NCBI GenBank assembly: GCA_034670405.1
Contig: JAXDDX010000190.1
Coordinates: 152,501 to 216,500, forward strand
Origin: Hoplostethus atlanticus
Taxonomy: Eukaryota > Chordata > Actinopteri > Trachichthyiformes > Trachichthyidae
DNA length: 64,000 nucleotides
Direction: 5' to 3'
The notes beneath the pieces were generated by a model, which saw only the letters and a list, made by a program, of their open reading frames with translations, ran no database searches and was not told where the DNA came from. Positions 58,501 through 64,000 of this stretch are shown here, piece by piece (the stretch's first letter is position 1; every line of letters starts with the position of its first letter). The position numbers were made by a program, and so were the translations under genes.

Positions 58501-61500
58501 TGGTCAGCAGGGACAATGTTTGAGAACAGACGGTAGATATCAAGGCATTCAAATGTTATCCAAATAAAAGTGTGGTGGGTCGCCCTTATTGATTTATCCG
58601 CCATTTGACGCTTGCCAGGTGGTGATTTCAGACCCGGCTCCCCGCCACATTACCTTGCTGCCACATACAAAACACACGTGTGTTGAGTGCTACCTGTTCC
58701 CTCCCGTCCAATAGTGGGATCACATGCATGTTGATATTCAGACTTTATCCTGCATACTGGCATATGCAGCTACGTGTCCACTGCAGGTGAAGCATCATGC
58801 GGTGTCTCTCTTGGGTGTTTCAGCACCCTGGGGGGGCGGGGCTTCTTCACTGTGCAGGTTGTTAACCCTCTTCAGATACACAGGGGTGCTAGTGAGTTAA
58901 ATGTACCCCACATGCGCCCAGTTTGTCTGTTAACGTTTGTTATTGACTTGGCGTTTGGCAGTTTGGCAGCGGAGACAGACAAATATTAAAAAGGCTGACA
59001 TCATGATGGGCTGACACAAACACTTGAGATTTGGTTCAGCCAGTCAAACATGTGGAGGAAGATGTGATGTTGACGATATAAGAACTTATTCTACTGGCTC
59101 TGCCTAAGAGGATCAACTACATGTTAAAATGTGACTTGACAGATGTGGTGGGTGATTCAGCCTCCTAGATGCTGTGAATGTAGTTGTCTCGGCTGGCAGG
59201 GCTCTGCTGCCCACTGCTGTGCTCTTCAGCAAAACCATCAGCAAGCGGCCTTTTCAAGTGCACCTTGTCAAGCGCTTGGCAGTCATCAACAAACTTTCAG
59301 GCTCACCATTGCGACATCCGAGCACCGGAGACCAGAGATGTATTCCCTTGCCAGGATAGCGCAGGCGTCTTAATTTACCATGCTGCAGAGGAGCTGAGTA
59401 CTAGGCAGCCTCACTCCAGCTCCCCGTGCCTCTGGACCACATGTATTAATTGGAGTGAAATATCTGCTCATGAATCGATGACCCCATGACCTCCTGACCA
59501 CTGCATTCATTATCTGCAGGGTGGGAGGCTGACACCACCCGAATCCTCTGTTGTAGCAGACAGCCTAGCTATCTGTCTATTGTTCAAATCAATTTGTGTC
59601 GACCGAAATGGATGCACGATTTATGAGTTTAGTCTATATTTCACTTGCACGTGTTACTAAATCTAAACCTCACCTGGTGATTTTTGTTGTGAAGAAATCA
59701 TTTCAGGTCATATCTTATTGCCCATACGTCCGCTCTAAATAAAGAGCTGGAGTGTTTTGAATCCGATGTTTGGGAATCCTGGTCCACCATCATCATCATC
59801 ATCACCACAGCAGGAGCGAGGCCATGACGCCCCGAGAATAAACCAATAAATCTATGTGCAAACGAGGCATAATTTCTTCACTCTGCTGTTAAATGAAGCA
59901 AATCCCAATAAAACATGTTCTTGGCGTAGTCTCCATCCCTGTTTTAAAGTGGGCACTTGGATGGACATCCTGAGTTATTGGAGAACTTCTGGGGAAAGTG
60001 CTGCTCTGCAGTGTGTTGCTCAGCTCAAAGCTCTCAACAGATTAACCCCCCCCCCCCGCTCAGGTGCTCCTATATGGAAAAATGTAGAAAGCTTGGGGAA
60101 GAAAAATGAAGAGCATGCCCTTTATTTCTTTCAAAATGACAGAAATGTCCATCTTCTTGAATCCCAAGTTGCACGGTGTTATCGTGGCCCCTAGATACTG
60201 TGAAGAGACCAATTATTAGTCTTGCCACATTTATGGTTCACTGCACTGTTGACATTTTAACGTCTTGACTGTTTGAATCTACCGTGGCTGGTCAAAATGA
60301 AATGTCTGAAGAGTTTTGATTTGTCACTTCCTGTGAGCGGAGACGTGTACATGCCCAACAGCCACAATTTAATTTAGGCCAATTAGAGGGGATGTGATGT
60401 TCTCTGTTTCAGCACCACTTTGAGGCTAATAAGACGGCCGATTATTGCAGTAAAATATCGCCTAGTGCAGCTTTAATTACGGAAATTAAAATTACAATGT
60501 GCAATAATGCAGTTGGTTGTTCAGGAGATGGATGAGCTATTGAGCTGTCTATACCCTATCTGCTTTTACGGGAGTGATTTTGTTTTCATGATGTCCTTAT
60601 GCCCATGCTTTTCACCCCCCAGTTTACCGAAGGTTGTAAAGAGACGCGTCAACGCCCTCAAGAACCTGCAGGTCAAATGCGCCCACATCGAGGCCAAGTT
60701 CTACGAGGAAGTCCACGAGCTGGAGAGAAAGTACGCAGCCCTCTACCAGCCCCTCTTCGACAAAGTACGTCCTCTGAACATATTCTACTACAACAATCTT
60801 GAGGGAGTTTCTGATGGGTCCCATTTTGATACCGGTTCTAAAACGATCATGTTTTTTTGATACCTCTTTGTTGAATTTGTACATCCATTTACTACGAGTT
60901 CCTGTTGAAATAACATTTTGACGCTTTCCAGTCCTCCTTCATTACAGTAGAGATGAGGATCATTCATATAAAAAAAAGTCTGAAACTATTTTCCAGGCTT
61001 GCAGAAGTTGGGAAATGGTGATTGAGGGGTGACTTTGTAGTGTTGACTTCCAAGGAGTGACTGCATTCGTTAGTGCCATGTTTATGCAGAGACCTGTACT
61101 GCTGGAGCGACCTCCCTCTGTAGCGCCCCCTCCTGTCTGTGGTTTGAAGCTCACTCAAGAATTAGAGGAAGTGTCTCTGAATAAAAAAAGGAAGCTTAGG
61201 CCATTTCAGTGAACCATTTTAGAGCCCACATTATAAAATGGATTGTTCCGGTCCTGCGCTTCGCATTGTGCCTCGCAGTGCCTTGTAGCTGTTTTTGAAA
61301 TCGCTGCATAGCATGGCCTCTCGTGGCTTATTGCTTGCATATAACGCTGCCATCACTGAAAAACCCTGTAGCTCAAATTTAGGTGAGTTATTTTTACTTG
61401 AACTGAATGTCTGCATGGTCCTATAGCACAAGAGTTCCCCATACATCTTGTGTCAAGGACCCCCAACGGGATACCGGTGAGGCTCCACAGATGCCCATCC

Positions 61501-63008
61501 ATGAGATAAGAGGGAGAAGGAAACCTAATATTACTTACATGACCCTTTCAAGGACTCCACCTTTAGATGCACTGCTTTAGAGGACGTTTCACGACCCACC
61601 GACACAAAACAGACTTATGGCAGCAATGGGAAGGAAAGGAGGATCTGGTGTAGAGAGGTGTCGCTACGCCCAGCAACAAGCACAATCCACCGCCACATGT
61701 CTGTCTTAAGGAAATAATACGTCTGCTTGGCAGTTATTGTATTTAGTTCAGTTTCCACAGTGGATTTTTCATTTTTCTACCCACTTTCTTATCCCCCCCA
61801 TCCTCCCCTGTAGATCAGCATTATAGGGCCTGAGAGGCTTTATAGGGCCTGAGAGGCTTATGGTTGTAGTTGCTGGAAATGGGATTGTTCAGGATTTTTG
61901 GACCCATAACTCCTATTCATTTTTAACTGGGGAATCCAGCTTTTGTTTTGCTCTTTTGTATTCCTGGTCACACCCCTGGCTGCTTCCCCACACTGACTTG
62001 GGCTGGAATAGCTGACCTATACCAAACACTCAGACCTTTAAAAGTCTGTATGTCCCCTCTGATGCCACAGTGTGTCTTCACATGCATGTAATAGACTGGT
62101 TACTGTGAAGAACCAGGTCAAGGTTCAATTAAAGCGTTTACATGTTTCAAAGCGATGTGATTTTCCTCCAAACTGGGCTTGACATGGGTTTACTTATCTA
62201 TCCAATAAATCCATGTTTGAGTTGTTTTACTCTGAAGGATGTGATTCAGTGAGATCCAGCCTGCAGCAGGTCTTCATATCGGGTGAAACCTGCTGGAACG
62301 TTGTTTATTTCTTTGTTTGCGTTGATGTGTGCACAGAAAGCCCTGACGCAAACTGTTATCCTGTGTTTGCTGAGGGCAAATTATGCTGTAATGCACCTAA
62401 TGACACGTCGCCGGGTTGTCGTCTGTGCAAACAAACTCACTGCTTTTTGCTACTGGAACCAGGTCAGCGTGTTGGTGCATGCACACATTTTAAAAAGGAA
62501 ATTGAATCAGGCAACGGTGTGAAGATGGCGGAAATCGTGCTGTGTTCACTGGGTTGTTTACACCAGGTGGATTTTACATCACGCAGGGTTCTCAGGTCAT
62601 TGGTGTGAAAGCGATGTGTGTTAGCATCTAAACATACCAAGAATGGAAATGTTGTTTCCATTGTTTCGACCTTTTTTACTTCTCCTTCCTCAAGTGATAA
62701 TGTCAGGTACTGTTCAGTAGTTGGTGCAGAACCTTCCCACTGCTTTCACCACAGTTGCTCTGCATTTTACTTGCTTATATATTTTTGCTGTTGTGTTATT
62801 TGCTCTTACTTGTATTTTTCTCAAGGCCCTTTGTAATTTGCTTTGAAAGGAGGGAGTGCATTATAAGGGGGATGGGGTGCATTAACACGAACCTGACTCC
62901 CCCTTCCCTTCCCTCTGTCCCTCACAGAGAAGCGACATAGTGAAAGCAGCCTACGAGCCCACGGACGAGGAATGTGAATGGAAGGCAGATGAGGAGGAAG
63001 AGCTGACA
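53218..63008 (+). CDS. nap1l1: nap1l1 (nucleosome assembly protein 1-like 1), 5' part, cut by the window edge
   Basis: Coding exons: 53218-53234, 55587-55675, 57941-58043, 60623-60764, 62928-63008, 432 nt or 144 residues in frame, about the first third of a roughly 390-residue protein. The peptide starts MADIDNKDQAELD, then has an acidic stretch (EDVEEVEEEETGED), the helix QLTVQMMQNPQILAALQERL, and the long dimerisation helix region from VVKRRVNALKNLQVKCAHIE to YQPLFDK, then YEPTDEECEW. All match human NAP1L1, and the MADID start separates it from NAP1L4. NAP1L1 is a histone H2A-H2B chaperone that shuttles between nucleus and cytoplasm. The start is supported by aagATGg context and homology. 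The rest of the NAP domain and the acidic tail lie beyond 64000. Confidence 0.96.
54040..54330. other. nap1l1 intron 2 segment, no feature recognised
   Basis: A 92-codon frame is present but without domain or splice support. The AT content and lack of conserved motifs give no reason to call it coding. Confidence 0.3.
54380..54480 (-). mobile_element. tRNA-derived SINE head
   Basis: The reverse complement reads gcagaaggttgcctgtttga then atccccagactgggaaatcc, a B box and flank of the fish SINE type. Confidence 0.65.
54731..54812 (+). repeat. (CA)n microsatellite, nap1l1 intron 2
   Basis: About 41 uninterrupted CA units, the longest pure dinucleotide run in the window. Confidence 0.97.
55060..55310 (+). 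mobile_element. tRNA-derived SINE copy, near full length
   Basis: B-box-like ggttgccagttcaaatctg, then gtgtccttgagcaaggcatt, then ccagctactccagtagagct and gctcagtgggcaac. The order agrees with the minus-strand copies at 43015 and 52655. Confidence 0.75.
55587..55675 (+). CDS. nap1l1: nap1l1 coding exon, acidic N-terminus
   Basis: Residues 6-35: KDQAELDPADMEDVEEVEEE then ETGEDVNSK. It matches human except around the DPADM and DVNSK positions. The acceptor follows a CA run (55496-55528), a C run and a CT tract. The donor is gtaggc. Confidence 0.94.
56480..56600 (+). mobile_element. SINE fragment
   Basis: The B box ggggttcgattccctg is well preserved, but A-box and core are decayed. Confidence is limited. 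Confidence 0.45.
56690..56930 (+). repeat. Unnamed nap1l1-intron repeat, copy 2
   Basis: Shares caggagcctgtttgata, gattggctcacggtcag, gtggtcagcagggacaat and tttgagaacag with copy 3 (58420-58650), then tcaaatgttatc and ctgatttatcc. Confidence 0.75.
57941..58043 (+). CDS. nap1l1: nap1l1 coding exon, first NAP helix
   Basis: Residues 36-69: RQLTVQMMQNPQILAALQER then LDGLVGSPSGYME. It is nearly identical to human NAP1L1, which has ETPTGYIE at the end. Acceptor gtcctcag, donor gtgaga. Confidence 0.97.
58044..60622 (+). other. nap1l1: nap1l1 intron 4
   Basis: Holds copy 3 of the unnamed repeat (58420-58650), a short ATC run (59788-59803) and a C run (60048-60057). The small frames at 59143-59489 and 59856-60194 carry no known domain. 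Confidence 0.5.
58420..58650 (+). repeat. Unnamed nap1l1-intron repeat, copy 3
   Basis: caggagcttgtttgattcag, ggtggtcagcagggacaatg and tttgagaacag, then ttcaaatgttatcc and ttgatttatccgcc, in the same order and orientation as copy 2. Confidence 0.75.
60623..60764 (+). CDS. nap1l1: nap1l1 coding exon, long dimerisation helix
   Basis: Residues 70-117: LPKVVKRRVNALKNLQVKCA, HIEAKFYEEVHELERKYAAL, YQPLFDK. This is the long alpha-helix through which NAP1 proteins dimerise. Donor gtacgt. Confidence 0.97.
60765..62927 (+). other. nap1l1: nap1l1 intron 5
   Basis: A direct tandem duplication of ttatagggcctgagaggct lies at 61821-61860. The 131-codon frame at 62213-62608 has no recognised domain. No other feature. 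Confidence 0.5.
62928..63008 (+). CDS. nap1l1: nap1l1 coding exon, last in window
   Basis: 27 codons, phase 0: RSDIVKAAYEPTDEECEWKA then DEEEELT (residues 118-144), acceptor tccctcacag, donor gtaagt at 63009. Human reads RFEIINAIYEPTEEECEWKP. An in-frame second donor (gtacag) 12 bases later would add VSKQ. Confidence 0.95.
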
Positions 63009-64000
63009 GTAAGTAAGCAGGTACAGGTGACGTCTACGCCTGCATGCCTCTTCGTTCTTTGGTACCAGAGACTGAATATCACTTACTGCATGCAGCTCTT
63101 ACTCTTATCCAGCTCATCTTATGATTGCAACAGGAGAATAAGATTCACATTCTAGATTGACAACATTGCATGCAACCAACAAATCGGCAAAAAGGGGGTT
63201 GGTGTCATAGTGTCGTGACATTTTGTGTGTTTTGAGATCAACAACATACAAGCTGATCTACAAATACCAAGCACATCACATCACATTCATTGGGTTATTC
63301 AGGCTGCCTGCCCACACTCAGACCACCTGATGACAGACTGCATATCTAGCCTTCTGCAGAATATGTTCCCAGATTAATCCTCAAATGTTTTTCTTTGCTC
63401 TTGTTATGTCACTACATAACATACGGGCTCAAATGGTTTTCACAAGTGTGAACTAGCAAACCAGTGTCAGCAGTGTGGCCTATGACGAGGGAATACTTTA
63501 GATCTACCTTCAGGTTTCTTCTGCTTTCACTCAGTAGCAAAAAGTGTTGTTGTTGTTGTTATTGTTATTATTATTATTATTATTATTATCATCATCATCG
63601 ATGTAGCCAAAAATGTTATGGACAATAATTTTCATATCGCCCAATTTATTTTTACTCAAAGATAAGAACATGTCAGAAGTGGAGGAAGATGGAGAAAAAG
63701 CAGATGTGAAGTACTTCTTGTAGAGCTGAGTTGCTCTCAGACTTTGTTAGTTACACTACCAGGCAGAGCGTCCATTACATCTCCTTCTGCCTTGTAACGC
63801 CTGTGACTGGATGACCAGCCGGCTACCAGAGACTTCGGTCTGGTCGTTGCCGTTTTGTGATAGGTTGTGGATTGCTGTTCTTCAATTTTGGTTTCTCTAC
63901 TGTGGCAGCAGCCCTAATGATTTGAAATGTATTTTTGTTGTGGCTTGACTGGATCTAACTCTGCTCTGGCGTCTGTTCATCCTGGTGTATAGTTCCCAGT
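63009..64000 (+). other. nap1l1: nap1l1 intron 6, cut by the window edge
   Basis: Contains a TTG/TTA/TCA trinucleotide run (63546-63600). No further exon matching the NAP domain is visible before the end. Confidence 0.6.
63546..63600 (+). repeat. (TTG)n(TTA)n(TCA)n compound microsatellite
   Basis: Three adjoining trinucleotide runs of related sequence. Confidence 0.92.

Noticed and set aside
62213-62608. 131-codon Cys-rich frame in nap1l1 intron 5
   Set aside because: No recognisable domain, no signal peptide and no splice support.
63658-63725. Acidic Lys/Glu frame (MSEVEEDGEKADV) near the end of the window, possible next nap1l1 exon
   Set aside because: No acceptor precedes it, it ends in a stop, and it does not align with the expected EELKEKAK segment.

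Overview
This window is vertebrate nuclear DNA, almost certainly from a ray-finned (teleost) fish. Signs of this are split genes with GT..AG introns, many CA/TG, GATA/CTAT and CT microsatellites, tRNA-derived SINEs with the 'ccttgagcaaggcac' core common in fish, hAT-type MITEs, and two protein-coding genes whose peptides align closely with vertebrate OSBPL8 and NAP1L1. I cannot name the species.

Layout. (1) 1-4273 is intron or upstream sequence with no exon I can support. (2) 4274-20675 holds 20 coding exons of osbpl8 (ORP8) on the + strand. They cover everything from about residue 73 of the human protein to the stop codon, 815 residues in unbroken frame: polybasic segment, PH domain, acidic linker, sterol/lipid-binding ORD with EQVSHHPP, and C-terminal ER anchor. 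The N-terminal exon(s) lie upstream of the window. (3) 20676 to about 24300 is the likely long 3' UTR, with several AATAAA signals. (4) About 24300-47600 is a 23-kb gene-poor interval of SINEs, MITEs, minisatellites and a few GC-rich or promoter-like islands. BBS10, which lies between OSBPL8 and NAP1L1 in human, is not visible here. (5) About 47600-64000 is the 5' part of nap1l1 on the + strand: a CpG-rich promoter with a TATA-like box and a pyrimidine-rich (TOP-like) start, a non-coding first exon, then five coding exons (residues 1-144). The gene runs off the right edge.

The two genes share strand and order with the human 12q21 neighbourhood, so this is conserved synteny and not an operon. 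ORP8 is an ER-anchored lipid exchanger at membrane contact sites. NAP1L1 is a histone chaperone. Nothing in the sequence suggests a joint function.

I saw no prokaryotic-type system, CRISPR array or intact autonomous transposon. The most interesting non-coding signals are: complementary (TG)n/(CA)n tracts flanking the last osbpl8 exons; an in-frame 22-codon alternative donor extension in osbpl8; an 80-nt-arm foldback element at 41272-41468; a hAT MITE with perfect 8-bp target-site duplication; the missing BBS10; and three copies of an unnamed repeat inside nap1l1 introns. Family names rest on recognition of known proteins, since no searches were run. Repeat boundaries are approximate unless stated.
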